DNA of 64,000 nucleotides, taken from the NCBI GenBank assembly GCA_003151515.1, contig PLXS01000038.1, forward strand, positions 32,776-96,775, read 5' to 3'. This document shows positions 26,701 through 34,773 of this stretch, piece after piece (position 1 is the stretch's first letter; the number at the start of each line of letters is the position of its first letter). Both the position numbers and the translations under genes were made by a program. The notes under the pieces were generated by a model. It was given only the letters and a program-made list of their open reading frames with translations. It was not told where the DNA came from and did no database searches. This DNA is from Opitutaceae bacterium. GTDB lineage: Bacteria; Verrucomicrobiota; Verrucomicrobiia; Opitutales; Opitutaceae.

Positions 26701-27390
26701 GTAGACGTCGGGGTTCTGGGCGGTGCCCCGCAGCGTCGGGCTGTCCGGGGTCATCGCGCGCGCCCTGAACTGGGCGATGTCCTCCTCGTCGATGACCGAG
26801 CGTAGGATCCTGTCGGCAAGGAGCGCGATCTTCTGGACCTCGTGGGAGGTGCGGAACCCGTCGAAGAAGTGGATGAACGGCACGCGCGTGCGCAGGCTCG
26901 CGGCGTGCGCCACGAGCGCCAGGTCGTGCGCCTCCTGGGCCGAGTCGCTGCACAGGAGCGCGCTTCCGGTCGCCCGGCACGCCATGACGTCCTGGTGGTC
27001 GCCGAAGATCGACAGGCCCTGGGCCGCCAGGGCGCGGGCGCTCACGTGGCACGTGAAGGGCAGGAGCTCGCCGGCGATCTTGTAAAGGTTGGGGATCATC
27101 AGGAGCAGCCCCTGCGACGCCGTGAAGGTCGTCGTCAGGGTGCCGCCCAGGAGCGCCCCGTGCACCGCGCCCGCGACGCCGCCCTCCGACTGCATCTCAA
27201 CGATGCGCGGCACCTGGCCCCAGAGGTTCACCTTGCCGCCGGCGGCCCACTCGTCGCAGAACTCCGCCATGGGCGAGGAGGGGGTGATCGGGTAGATCGC
27301 TACGAGCTCGTTGAGGCGGTAGGCGACGGAGGCCACCGCCTCGTTGGCATCACACGTCAGGTACTCGGGGGGGGACAGCAGGTCAGCCAT
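23764..27390 (-). CDS. nifJ: Pyruvate:ferredoxin (flavodoxin) oxidoreductase
   Basis: A single-chain 1208-residue PFOR that oxidises pyruvate to acetyl-CoA and CO2 and reduces ferredoxin or flavodoxin. Domains run in the normal order. The N-terminal pyruvate domain has [16 protein letters not shown]. The gamma domain follows ([20 protein letters not shown]). Two [4Fe-4S] clusters sit in [12 protein letters not shown] and [12 protein letters not shown]. The TPP domain has [14 protein letters not shown] and [20 protein letters not shown], with the proximal cluster Cys in between. The last ~30 residues are an unusual Pro/Ala tail ([14 protein letters not shown]). It is transcribed away from hupE and towards the DHOD-like and adk genes, and is functionally linked to the neighbouring hydrogenase. 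Confidence 0.96.
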   Translation of the reverse strand: [1208 protein letters not shown]

Positions 27391-27496
27391 ATGCTAGATA
27401 GTGCCACGGGGTCACCCGGCTCTCTGCGCAGCAATTGGCAATCGTGTCGCAGATATTGCCGGTTCCCCCCGGGGCCCAGTTCAAGAACGGCACAAT

Positions 27497-27506
27497 ATTG
27501 CGCAAT
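27497..27506. promoter_or_regulatory. ATTGCGCAAT palindrome in the nifJ-hupE divergent region
   Basis: A perfect 10-bp palindrome between the divergent nifJ and hupE starts, followed two bases later by the related half GATGCGCA. Similar sequences recur at 34500-34508 and 34555-34562 between hypE and the chorismatase gene. It may be an operator for a shared regulator of the hydrogenase block. Confidence 0.35.
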
Positions 27507-27624
27507 TGATGCGCACCGGGGCACCCGCCCCCGTGCTAACCTTGCCGCCGATGAACTCAGCTGGCGCACCCGCGGACACCCGCGCAGGGCGCCTATCCCG
27601 CAATACTTTAAGTCCAAAGAAACA

Positions 27625-28206
27625 ATGAAGACAAACCAGAGACTCCTCGCCGCGGCGCTCTTCCTGGCCGCGATCCCCGCGGCAAGCGCGCACCCGGGCC
27701 ACGACGGCGCGACCGGGCTGACGAGCGGCTTGCTGCATCCGCTCACGGGTTGGGACCACCTCCTCGCCATCATCGCCGTGGGGCTCCTGGCCGCGCAGCT
27801 GCGCGCCCCCCGGCTCCTTCCGGCCGTCTTCCTCGCCGCCATGAGCCTCGGGGCGCTCCTCGGCCATTGGACCGGGCCCGTGTCCGGGCTTGAGCAGGGC
27901 ATCGCCGCCTCGGTCTTCGTGCTGGGCCTCCTCGTGGCCCTGCGGGTGCGGATGCCCGCGGGCGCGGGAGCCGCCTGGGCCGGCGCGTTCGCCCTGCTGC
28001 ACGGCGCGGCCCACGGGGCCGAGATGCCCGCCTCGGCGGGCGGACTCGCCTACGGCTGCGGCTTCCTGGCGGCGACCGCCCTCCTCCTCGCGGCCGGCGT
28101 GGCCGCGGGAAGCCTTTCGGCGCGGCTTCCCGGGCGCGCATCGCGCGCCCCGGGCTGGATAGTCGCCGCCGCCGGCCTGGCCCTCATGGCCATGGCCTCG
28201 CAATGA
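27625..28206 (+). CDS. hupE: HupE/UreJ-family nickel permease-like membrane protein
   Basis: A 193-residue membrane protein. A cleavable signal (LLAAALFLAAIPAASA) exposes HPGHDG at the mature N-terminus, and the second signature HPLTGWDHLLAIIAVGLLAA follows; both are hallmarks of HupE/UreJ. Six hydrophobic segments can be seen, one carrying LLHGAAHGAEMP, a His-rich stretch suited to nickel. The family takes up nickel across the inner membrane to supply hydrogenase or urease. It is the first of the hupE-hypABFCD row. The frame is open far upstream, antisense to nifJ, but the ATG with the signal peptide is the clear start. Confidence 0.9.
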   Translation: MKTNQRLLAAALFLAAIPAASAHPGHDGATGLTSGLLHPLTGWDHLLAIIAVGLLAAQLRAPRLLPAVFLAAMSLGALLGHWTGPVSGLEQGIAASVFVLGLLVALRVRMPAGAGAAWAGAFALLHGAAHGAEMPASAGGLAYGCGFLAATALLLAAGVAAGSLSARLPGRASRAPGWIVAAAGLALMAMASQ

Positions 28207-28234
28207 CACCTTGGCATCGAAGGCCTTACCCAAA

Positions 28235-28579
28235 ATGCACGAAGTCGGCATAATGGAATCGGCGCTCGACGCGGTGACCGCACAGGCCCGCGATCATGGC
28301 GCCATCCAAGTTCACCGGATCGTGTTGAGAATCGGCGCGCTCTCCGGGGTAGAAAAAGACGCGCTCCGACTCGCCTTCGATGCCGTAGCGAGGGGTACGC
28401 CCGCGGCGGGCGCCGATCTCTTCATTGAGACGGTGCCTGCCCGCGGGCGTTGCCCCGAGTGCGATCTGGAGTTCGACGTGGAGTCGGACTTCGTGTTCAC
28501 ATGCCCGAAGTGCGGGCGGATCTCCGGCGAGCTCGTGCAGGGGCGCGAGCTCGAGTTGGCGACGATCGAGATGTCGTAG
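28235..28579 (+). CDS. hypA: Hydrogenase nickel incorporation protein HypA
   Basis: A 114-residue nickel metallochaperone. The product begins MHEVGIMESAL, with His2 as the essential Ni ligand. The zinc site is formed by CPECDLEF and CPKCGRIS in the C-terminal half. It transfers nickel to the HoxH precursor together with HypB. An upstream TTG would add eight residues, but the MHE start is invariant in the family. The gene follows hupE by 28 nt and precedes hypB by 14 nt. Confidence 0.95.
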   Translation: MHEVGIMESALDAVTAQARDHGAIQVHRIVLRIGALSGVEKDALRLAFDAVARGTPAAGADLFIETVPARGRCPECDLEFDVESDFVFTCPKCGRISGELVQGRELELATIEMS

Positions 28580-28593
28580 CGGGGGGCAAGCCT

Positions 28594-29283
28594 ATGGACG
28601 CCGCCCTGAAATCCCCGCCGAAGGCCGCCACCCGCACGATCGAGGTGCGCATGAGCCTGCTAGAGGGCAACGACCGGCAGGCCGCGCGCAACCGCCGGCG
28701 CTTCCGGGAGGCCGGCATCTGCGCGCTCAACCTCGTCTCCTCGCCCGGGGCGGGCAAGACGGCGCTCCTCGAGCGCACCCTCTCGGAGTTCGGGCGCACG
28801 ACGAGGTGCGCCGCCGTCGTGGGCGACCTGGCCACGGACAACGACGCCAGGCGGCTCGGCCGCTTCGGCGCCCCGGTCAGGCAGATCACGACCGGCTCGG
28901 CCTGCCACCTGGACGCGGGCATGGTCGCGCGGGCCGTCGAGAGCCTCGACCTCGCGGGCGTGCGGGTCCTCTTCATCGAGAACGTGGGCAACCTCGTGTG
29001 CCCCGCCTCGTTCGACCTGGGCGAGAGCCTGCGGGTCGTGCTGCTGTCCTGCGCCGAGGGCGAGGACAAGCCGCTCAAGTACCCCCCGATCTTCAAGTCC
29101 GCGCACGTCGTCATCCTCACCAAGATGGACGTCGCGGGGGTCCTCGGCTTCGACCGGGGGGCCGCCGCAGAAAACATCCGCCGGATCGCGCCCCAGGCGC
29201 GCCTGATCGAGCTGTCGGCTCGCACCGGCGAGGGGATAGCCCCGTGGTACGAGCTGCTGGGCTCGCCCCCCGGAAGGGCCTGA
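28594..29283 (+). CDS. hypB: Hydrogenase maturation GTPase HypB
   Basis: A 229-residue SIMIBI-class GTPase that drives nickel delivery to the hydrogenase. The P-loop is NLVSSPGAGKTALLE. GDLATDNDARR and FIENVGNLVCPASFDLG hold the metal and switch regions; VILTKMDV is the guanine-specificity motif. The N-terminal His-rich nickel store and the CxxCGC high-affinity site of some HypB proteins are both absent. Nickel supply may therefore rest on HupE and HypA. The start ATG (MDAALKSPPK) follows a GGGGGCAAG sequence. Confidence 0.95.
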   Translation: MDAALKSPPKAATRTIEVRMSLLEGNDRQAARNRRRFREAGICALNLVSSPGAGKTALLERTLSEFGRTTRCAAVVGDLATDNDARRLGRFGAPVRQITTGSACHLDAGMVARAVESLDLAGVRVLFIENVGNLVCPASFDLGESLRVVLLSCAEGEDKPLKYPPIFKSAHVVILTKMDVAGVLGFDRGAAAENIRRIAPQARLIELSARTGEGIAPWYELLGSPPGRA

Positions 29284-29287
29284 CGCC

Positions 29288-31615
29288 ATGGTCGCCCGCA
29301 AGCACGCCAAGCGCGCCAACTCAGACGTGCTGCTGCGGGTCCGCGGCACCGTCCAGGGGGTCGGCTTCCGCCCCTTCGTCCAGCGCGTGGCGACGCGCCT
29401 GGGGCTGCGCGGCTGGGTGCGCAACGACGCCGAGGGCGTCCTCATCCGGGCCGTCGGCCCGGCCAGCGTCGTGACGGCCCTCGAGCGCGCGCTCACGCGC
29501 GAGGCCCCCGGGGCGGCCCGCGTCGAGCGCGTGGAGGTGAGCCCGACGACGGCGCCCGACGACGGCGAGGCGAGCCCCTTCGAGATCGTCGCCAGCGGCC
29601 CCGGCGGCATGGGCGCGTCGGCCGCGATAACCCCCGACCTGGCGCTCTGCCCGCAATGCAGGCGCGAGCTCCTCGACCCGCGCGACAGGCGCCACCTCTA
29701 CCCCTTCATCAACTGCACCCAGTGCGGGCCGCGCTACTCCATCATCGAGCGCCTGCCCTACGACAGGCCCGCGACGACCATGAGGGCCTTCCGGATGTGC
29801 CCGCAGTGCGCGGCCGAGTACGCGGACCAGGGCAGCAGGCGCTTCCACGCCCAGCCCAACGCCTGCCCGGTGTGCGGCCCGCGGGCGTCCCTGCGCGGGG
29901 CGTCGGGCGAGCCCGTGGACGCGGCGGACCCCGTCGCCGGGGCCGCGCGGCTCCTTGGCGAGGGCCGCATCCTCGCCGTCAAGGGCATCGGCGGATACCA
30001 CCTGATGGTCGACGCGCGAAACGAGGCCGCGGTGGCCGAGCTTCGCCGGCGCAAGCACCGCGACGAGAAGCCGCTCGCCGTCATGTTCCCGGACCTGTCC
30101 GCGCTGCGCGCGGCGGCGGAGGTGGCGGAGGCGGACGCCCTCCTGCTGGCCTCGAGCGCCGCGCCGATCGTCCTCCTGAGGCGCCGCCCCCAGGCGGCGC
30201 TCGCCCCGGGCATCGCCCCGGGCAACCCCTGGGTCGGGGCCTTCCTTCCGTACGCGCCCCTGCACGTGCTTCTCCTCTCGGCCTTCGGGCGCGCCGTGGT
30301 CGCGACGAGCGCCAACCTGGCGGAGGAGCCGCTCTGCACCGAGGAGAACGAGGCCCACCATAGGCTCTCCGGGATCGCCGATGCCTTCCTGGAGCACGAC
30401 CGGCCGATCGCGCACCCCGTTGACGACTCGGTCGTTCGGCGCTCGCAGCGCGGGGCGATCCTGCTTCGCCGCGCGAGGGGCTACGCCCCGTCGCCGCTGC
30501 GCCTGCCCGGCCAGGTCGAGGGGACCTGGCTCTGCGTCGGAGCCCAGATGAAGAACGCGGTCGGCGTCGCCTTTGGCGACCAGCTCGTCCTAAGCCCCCA
30601 CATCGGGGACCTGGACGCACCCGCGGCGCGCGCCGCCTTCAAGCGCACGGCCGCGATGCTCGGCAGGATCCACGGCTCCCGGTTCACGCAGGTCGTCTGC
30701 GACCGCCACCCCGACTACGCGTCGACGCTGCACGCGAGGTCGAGCGGGCTGCCGTGCGTGGGCGTCCAGCACCACCTCGCCCACGTCCTCGCCTGCCTCC
30801 TGGAGCACGGCCGCAGTCCCGACGGCGTCCTGGGCGTCGCGTGGGACGGCACCGGCTACGGGGAGGACGGCACGATCTGGGGCGGCGAATTCCTGCTCCT
30901 GCAGAAGGGCGCCGCGCGCCGCTTCGGCCGCCTGCGCCCGTTCCGGCTGCCCGGAGGCGAGGCGGCGATCCGCGACGCGAGGCGCACGGCGCTCGCGCTC
31001 GCGCACGCCGCGGGCGACCCCGGGCTATGGACGCTCGGGCGGCGCCTGCAGTTCAGCGAGGCCGAGGCCGGCCTGCTGGGGACGATGCTGACGCGCCGCA
31101 TCAACTCGCCCGTCACGACCAGCGCGGGGCGCCTCTTCGACGCCGTCGGCGCGCTCCTGGGCCTGGGTTGCCGCAACAGCTTCGAGGGGCAGGTGCCGCT
31201 GGCGCTCGAGGCGGCCGCCGCCGGCTACGCCGGCGCGGCCCCCGTCCTGCCCTTCCCGCTTCGCTCCTCTGCGGGCGGCAGCGGGGCCGACGTGGAGCTC
31301 GACTGGGCGCCGCTCATCGCCGCCCTCGACGCCGGGCGCCTGGCCGGGCGCGACCCGCGCGAGCTTGCCGCCTCGTTCCACCGGGCCCTGGCCGCAGGGA
31401 TCGTGTCCGCGGCGCGCGCGGCCGGCGTCGGCACGGTGGCCCTCGGGGGCGGCTGCTTCCAGAACGCGCTCCTCACCGACCTCGCGTCGTCGCTCCTTGA
31501 GGCCGAGGGCTTCGAGGTGCTGGTCCCGCGCGTGCTCCCGCCCAACGACGGCGCCATCGCGGCCGGCCAGGCCCTGGGCGCCCTCTTGAACCTCACGGCC
31601 GTCTGCATGACCTGA
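29288..31615 (+). CDS. hypF: Carbamoyltransferase HypF
   Basis: A 775-residue protein that makes the cyanide ligand precursor by moving a carbamoyl group from carbamoyl phosphate to HypE. The domains are in standard order: N-terminal acylphosphatase (RGTVQGVGFRPFVQRV); a double zinc finger (CPQCRREL, CTQCGPRYS, CPQCAAEY, CPVCGP); a YrdC-like domain (KGIGGYHLMVDARNE, then HRDEKPLAVMF); and a Kae1/TobZ-like domain with VGVQHHLAHVLACLLEH and GGGCFQNALL. All are complete. It starts 4 nt after hypB and ends 4 nt before hypC. Confidence 0.97.
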   Translation: MVARKHAKRANSDVLLRVRGTVQGVGFRPFVQRVATRLGLRGWVRNDAEGVLIRAVGPASVVTALERALTREAPGAARVERVEVSPTTAPDDGEASPFEIVASGPGGMGASAAITPDLALCPQCRRELLDPRDRRHLYPFINCTQCGPRYSIIERLPYDRPATTMRAFRMCPQCAAEYADQGSRRFHAQPNACPVCGPRASLRGASGEPVDAADPVAGAARLLGEGRILAVKGIGGYHLMVDARNEAAVAELRRRKHRDEKPLAVMFPDLSALRAAAEVAEADALLLASSAAPIVLLRRRPQAALAPGIAPGNPWVGAFLPYAPLHVLLLSAFGRAVVATSANLAEEPLCTEENEAHHRLSGIADAFLEHDRPIAHPVDDSVVRRSQRGAILLRRARGYAPSPLRLPGQVEGTWLCVGAQMKNAVGVAFGDQLVLSPHIGDLDAPAARAAFKRTAAMLGRIHGSRFTQVVCDRHPDYASTLHARSSGLPCVGVQHHLAHVLACLLEHGRSPDGVLGVAWDGTGYGEDGTIWGGEFLLLQKGAARRFGRLRPFRLPGGEAAIRDARRTALALAHAAGDPGLWTLGRRLQFSEAEAGLLGTMLTRRINSPVTTSAGRLFDAVGALLGLGCRNSFEGQVPLALEAAAAGYAGAAPVLPFPLRSSAGGSGADVELDWAPLIAALDAGRLAGRDPRELAASFHRALAAGIVSAARAAGVGTVALGGGCFQNALLTDLASSLLEAEGFEVLVPRVLPPNDGAIAAGQALGALLNLTAVCMT

Positions 31616-31619
31616 AACC

Positions 31620-31892
31620 ATGTGCCTCGCGGTCCCAGGCAAGCTCCTCAGCGTCCAGGGCAAGGATCCCCTGGAGCTCACGGGCCGCGTGAGCTTCGGG
31701 GGGATCATCAAGGAGGTGAGCCTCGCCTGCGCGCCCGAGGCGAGGCCCGGCGACTACGTCCTCGTCCACGTCGGAGTCGCCATCGGGGTCGTCGACCCCG
31801 AGGAGGCCGAGCTGACGTTCAGGTACCTGCGCGAGATGGGCGAGCTGGACGGGCTCGAGCCCGAGCGCGCGGCAACCGGGGGGCCGCCATGA
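31620..31892 (+). CDS. hypC: Hydrogenase assembly chaperone HypC/HybG
   Basis: A 90-residue chaperone of the OB-like HypC fold. It begins [12 protein letters not shown], with Cys2 as the residue that binds HypD and the iron centre once Met is removed. [20 protein letters not shown] is the conserved middle. It shuttles the Fe(CN)2CO unit from HypD to the large subunit. The last bases overlap the hypD start (ATGA). Confidence 0.95.
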   Translation: MCLAVPGKLLSVQGKDPLELTGRVSFGGIIKEVSLACAPEARPGDYVLVHVGVAIGVVDPEEAELTFRYLREMGELDGLEPERAATGGPP

Positions 31893-32992
31893 GGTTCGTC
31901 GACGAGTACCGCGACGCCGAAAGCGTGCGCAAGCTCTCCCGGGCCATCGCCCGTACGGTGACCCGCCCCTGGGCCGTCATGGAGATCTGCGGGGGGCAGA
32001 CCCACGCGATCGTCAAGTTCGGCCTGGACGAGCTCCTGCCGCGCGCGGTGACGCTGGTCCACGGCCCGGGCTGCCCGGTGTGCGTGACGCCGGCCTCCAT
32101 GATCGACCAGGCCGTCGCCCTGTCGCTTCAGCCGGGAGTCACCCTGTGCTCCTTCGGGGACATGCTGCGGGTGCCGGGCACCGGCGCCGACCTGTTCACG
32201 GCGAGGGCCCGCGGGGCGGACGTGCGCATGGTGTACTCGCCGCTGGACGCCGTGGCCTTCGCGCGGGAGCACCCCGACAGGCAGGTCGTCTTCTTCGCCG
32301 TCGGCTTCGAGACCACGGCGCCCGCGAACGCGATGGCGGTCTTAAGGGCCCGGCGCGAGGGGCTCGCCAACTTCTCGATGATCGTCTCCCACGTCCTCGT
32401 GCCGCCCGCGATGGCCGCGATCCTGGGGGCACCGGACAACCTCGTGCAGGGCTTCCTCGCGGCCGGGCACGTGTGCGCCGTCATGGGGACGGCCGAGTAC
32501 GGCCCGATCGCCGCGCGCTACCGCACCCCGATAGTCGTCACGGGCTTCGAGCCCGTGGACATACTCGAGGGGCTCCTTCGCTGCCTGCGCCAGCTCGAGG
32601 CCGGCCAGGCCGTGCTGGAGAACGCCTACGCCCGCGTGGTGCGCGCGCAGGGCAACCCGCCGGCGCGCGCGATCGCCGAGCAGGTGTTCGAGGTGGTCGA
32701 CCGCGAGTGGCGCGGCCTCGGGCCCATTCCCGCAAGCGGCTGGGCCCTGCGGGAGGAGTTCCACGCCTACGACGCCGTGCGCAGGTTCGCGCTGGCCGAG
32801 GCGCCGGCCCCGGCGCCGACCGAGTGCATCAGCGGATCGATCCTAAGGGGCCTTTCCAAGCCGTTCGACTGCCCGGCCTTCGGGACACGGTGCACCCCCG
32901 AGCATCCCGTGGGTGCCCCTATGGTCTCAAGCGAGGGCGCTTGCGCCGCCTACTACCGGTATCGCAGCCGGTCCGCGGCGCCGACCGCCTAG
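31889..32992 (+). CDS. hypD: Hydrogenase formation protein HypD
   Basis: A 367-residue [4Fe-4S] scaffold on which the Fe(CN)2CO group of [NiFe] hydrogenase is built. Conserved parts are [38 protein letters not shown] and the C-terminal Cys set ([38 protein letters not shown]). The start ATG overlaps the hypC stop by four bases; the longer open frame through hypC is a shadow. The stop overlaps, convergently, the stop of a small membrane protein gene by three to four bases. Confidence 0.96.
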   Translation: MRFVDEYRDAESVRKLSRAIARTVTRPWAVMEICGGQTHAIVKFGLDELLPRAVTLVHGPGCPVCVTPASMIDQAVALSLQPGVTLCSFGDMLRVPGTGADLFTARARGADVRMVYSPLDAVAFAREHPDRQVVFFAVGFETTAPANAMAVLRARREGLANFSMIVSHVLVPPAMAAILGAPDNLVQGFLAAGHVCAVMGTAEYGPIAARYRTPIVVTGFEPVDILEGLLRCLRQLEAGQAVLENAYARVVRAQGNPPARAIAEQVFEVVDREWRGLGPIPASGWALREEFHAYDAVRRFALAEAPAPAPTECISGSILRGLSKPFDCPAFGTRCTPEHPVGAPMVSSEGACAAYYRYRSRSAAPTA

Positions 32993-33225
32993 GTCTTGGC
33001 CTGCGGCGGAACCGCCGCGTCGGGCTCGCCCTTGCAGCACGAGCACATCCACATGCCCACGCCCAGCGCGGCGCTGACCACGATAACGACGTAGCTCGGC
33101 CACATGGGGATCGTCCAGTCGCCCACGACGAGCTTCCATCCCATGATCACGCGGACCAGATGGCCCACGGCGACGAGCAAGAACAGAACGCTGGCCACTT
33201 TGAGGCAATAACACCGTGACTTCAT
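32989..33225 (-). CDS. Small two-helix membrane protein with Cys clusters
   Basis: A 78-residue protein not known to me. Two hydrophobic segments (about residues 9-28 and 43-60) suggest a hairpin in the membrane. Cys residues sit at both membrane edges: CYC at 5-7 and CSCC at 61-64. An AAGGAG ribosome site lies 10 nt before the ATG, so this is very likely a real gene. It is 57 nt downstream of hypE on the same strand and ends within the last bases of hypD. A role in nickel or metal handling for the hydrogenase is possible from context only. Confidence 0.7.
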   Translation of the reverse strand: MKSRCYCLKVASVLFLLVAVGHLVRVIMGWKLVVGDWTIPMWPSYVVIVVSAALGVGMWMCSCCKGEPDAAVPPQAKT

Positions 33226-33282
33226 TCTACTGCGCTCCTTTTAGTTGAATACTGACGTTTCCCGACTCCTGACAGGGGGTTG

Positions 33283-34326
33283 CTAGCAGATCCTCGGCAG
33301 CTGCTCGCCGCTCAGGCGGTGAAGGACGCGGTCCGAGCCGATGACGCTCCTCATCAGGACGTCCCGCCCGGTCACGGCCCTCACGGACCCGATGACGGTC
33401 GGGGCCCCCGAGGGCACCGTGCAGGCGAGGACGCCGAGCGCCTTGTCGACGTCGGACTGCGGCACAAAGCAGACGAAGCGGCCCTCGTTGGCCACGTACA
33501 TGGGCTCCAGCCCCAGGATCTCGCAGGCGCCGCGCACCTCCTCGCACACGGGCACCGCGCGCTCGTCGATGGCGATCTCGAGCCCGCGCGTCTCGGCGAG
33601 CTCGATGAGCGCCGTGGCGAGGCCCCCGCGAGTCAGGTCCCGCAGGCAGTGGACCTCGACGCCCGTCGCCAGGAGCGCGGCCACGGGCGCCACGAGCGGC
33701 GCGCAGTCGCTCTCGATCGTGCTCTCGAAGGAGAGGCCCTCGCGCACGGCCATGATGGCCATGCCGTGCCGGCCGATGTCGCCGCTTAAGATCACCGCGT
33801 CGCCAGCCCTGATGTGGGACGGCCCGATGCTCCCCGCGTGCTCGATTATCCCGACCCCGGCCGTGGAGATGTAAAGCCCGTCGCCCTTGCCGTGCTCGAC
33901 CACCTTCGTGTCGCCGGTCACGACGGCCACCCTCGCGGCCGTCGCGGCCTCGGCCATGGACGCGACGACCCGCTTCAGGGTCTCCATGGGCAGCCCCTCC
34001 TCCAGGATGAAGGCGGCGCTCAGCCACAGCGGCCTCGCCCCGCACATCGCCAGGTCGTTCACCGTGCCGTTGACCGCGACCTTGCCGATGTCGCCGCCCG
34101 GGAAGAAGAGGGGGCTCACCACGTGGGAGTCGCTCGTGAACGCGAGCCGCGTGCTGCCCGCCTGCACCACCGCGCCGTCGTGGCGGCACTCGAGGGCGGG
34201 ATTGGAGAAGGCCGGCCTGAAGATCTTCTCGATGAGCTGCTCGGTCAGCCGCCCTCCCCCGCCGTGGCCGATCGTGATCTCGTCGCGCACGGCGACGGGC
34301 GCGGGGCATTGGAGCCCGCCGCTCAT
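33283..34326 (-). CDS. hypE: Carbamoyl-dehydratase HypE
   Basis: A 347-residue AIR-synthase-like enzyme that dehydrates its own C-terminal thiocarbamate to thiocyanate, using ATP, to supply the CN ligand. [13 protein letters not shown] is at the N-terminus, [22 protein letters not shown] and [16 protein letters not shown] follow, and the protein ends PRIC with the modified Cys last. It is on the opposite strand to hypABFCD and has its own upstream region, which contains ATTGCGCA-type motifs. The start giving [10 protein letters not shown] is preceded by no strong ribosome site. Confidence 0.95.
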   Translation of the reverse strand: MSGGLQCPAPVAVRDEITIGHGGGGRLTEQLIEKIFRPAFSNPALECRHDGAVVQAGSTRLAFTSDSHVVSPLFFPGGDIGKVAVNGTVNDLAMCGARPLWLSAAFILEEGLPMETLKRVVASMAEAATAARVAVVTGDTKVVEHGKGDGLYISTAGVGIIEHAGSIGPSHIRAGDAVILSGDIGRHGMAIMAVREGLSFESTIESDCAPLVAPVAALLATGVEVHCLRDLTRGGLATALIELAETRGLEIAIDERAVPVCEEVRGACEILGLEPMYVANEGRFVCFVPQSDVDKALGVLACTVPSGAPTVIGSVRAVTGRDVLMRSVIGSDRVLHRLSGEQLPRIC

Positions 34327-34499
34327 GGGACTTGGCCGCGGCCCGCGGCGTCTGGTCTTGGTTGGCTCATGAAGGGAAACTTCGTGCCCCTATTTTCGCC
34401 CGGCGCGCCCAAACCCGCTCCGCGCCGCTTGCGAGGTGCTGCGCAGTTCTTGGCATAAGCTGCCCTACGGCAAACCACCCAAGCAGCGTGAACGATGCA

Positions 34500-34508
34500 A
34501 TTGCGCAA
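34500..34508. promoter_or_regulatory. ATTGCGCAA motif, hypE upstream region
   Basis: ATTGCGCAA, with an inner TTGCGCAA palindrome, 174 nt upstream of hypE. Same core as the palindrome between nifJ and hupE. Confidence 0.3.
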
Positions 34509-34554
34509 GTCCATTCTATACCTGAAATTTAGCGCCGATTTTGCCGCCCCTTAA

Positions 34555-34565
34555 ATTGCGCATCT
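34555..34565. promoter_or_regulatory. ATTGCGCATCT motif, second copy in hypE/chorismatase region
   Basis: ATTGCGCAT followed by CT, 47 nt from the previous copy. The extension CT is shared with the variant at 15181. Two copies in one divergent region fit cooperative binding of a regulator. Confidence 0.3.
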
Positions 34566-34653
34566 CACCACCAAAAAAGGACATCCGGTCCCAAAAGGAT
34601 TCAATGTGATCCACGTTTACTCTAACGCTTTAACACAAGAGAAGACCATTAGA

Positions 34654-34671
34654 CAAACTAATCATAGTTTG
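34654..34671 (+). promoter_or_regulatory. Inverted repeat upstream of chorismatase-DAHP synthase genes
   Basis: CAAACTA, ATCA, TAGTTTG: seven perfect pairs around four bases, about 100 nt before the ATG at 34774. The AT-rich form and the symmetric arms suggest an operator for a dimeric regulator rather than an RNA hairpin. Confidence 0.35.
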
Positions 34672-34773
34672 CATGACACCTACTCACCCAACTCCAGCCA
34701 CCGGCCCGCGTCCGGGGAGCCGCAGCCGATCCATGGGCGCAGGCCACCGCGCGGCGCGACCGGAAAAGGCACC

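Larger units (their letters stand above)
34327..34773. other. Divergent regulatory region between hypE and chorismatase gene
   Basis: About 450 nt, AT-rich in the right half. It contains two ATTGCGCA-type motifs, an inverted repeat (both listed separately), and no credible gene. The plus-strand frame is open from an ATG-like codon at 34606, but this part encodes no recognisable sequence and the true start is taken at 34774. Confidence 0.55.

Noticed and set aside
24418..26805. 795-codon open frame on the plus strand opposite nifJ
   Set aside because: Composition is Arg/Val/Asp/Gly shadow sequence and nifJ is beyond doubt on the other strand.
27391..27420. Sigma54-like element (TGGCAC) just before nifJ
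   Set aside because: The GG-to-GC spacing is one base short and the element would lie only a few bases from the ATG, leaving no room for a start point.
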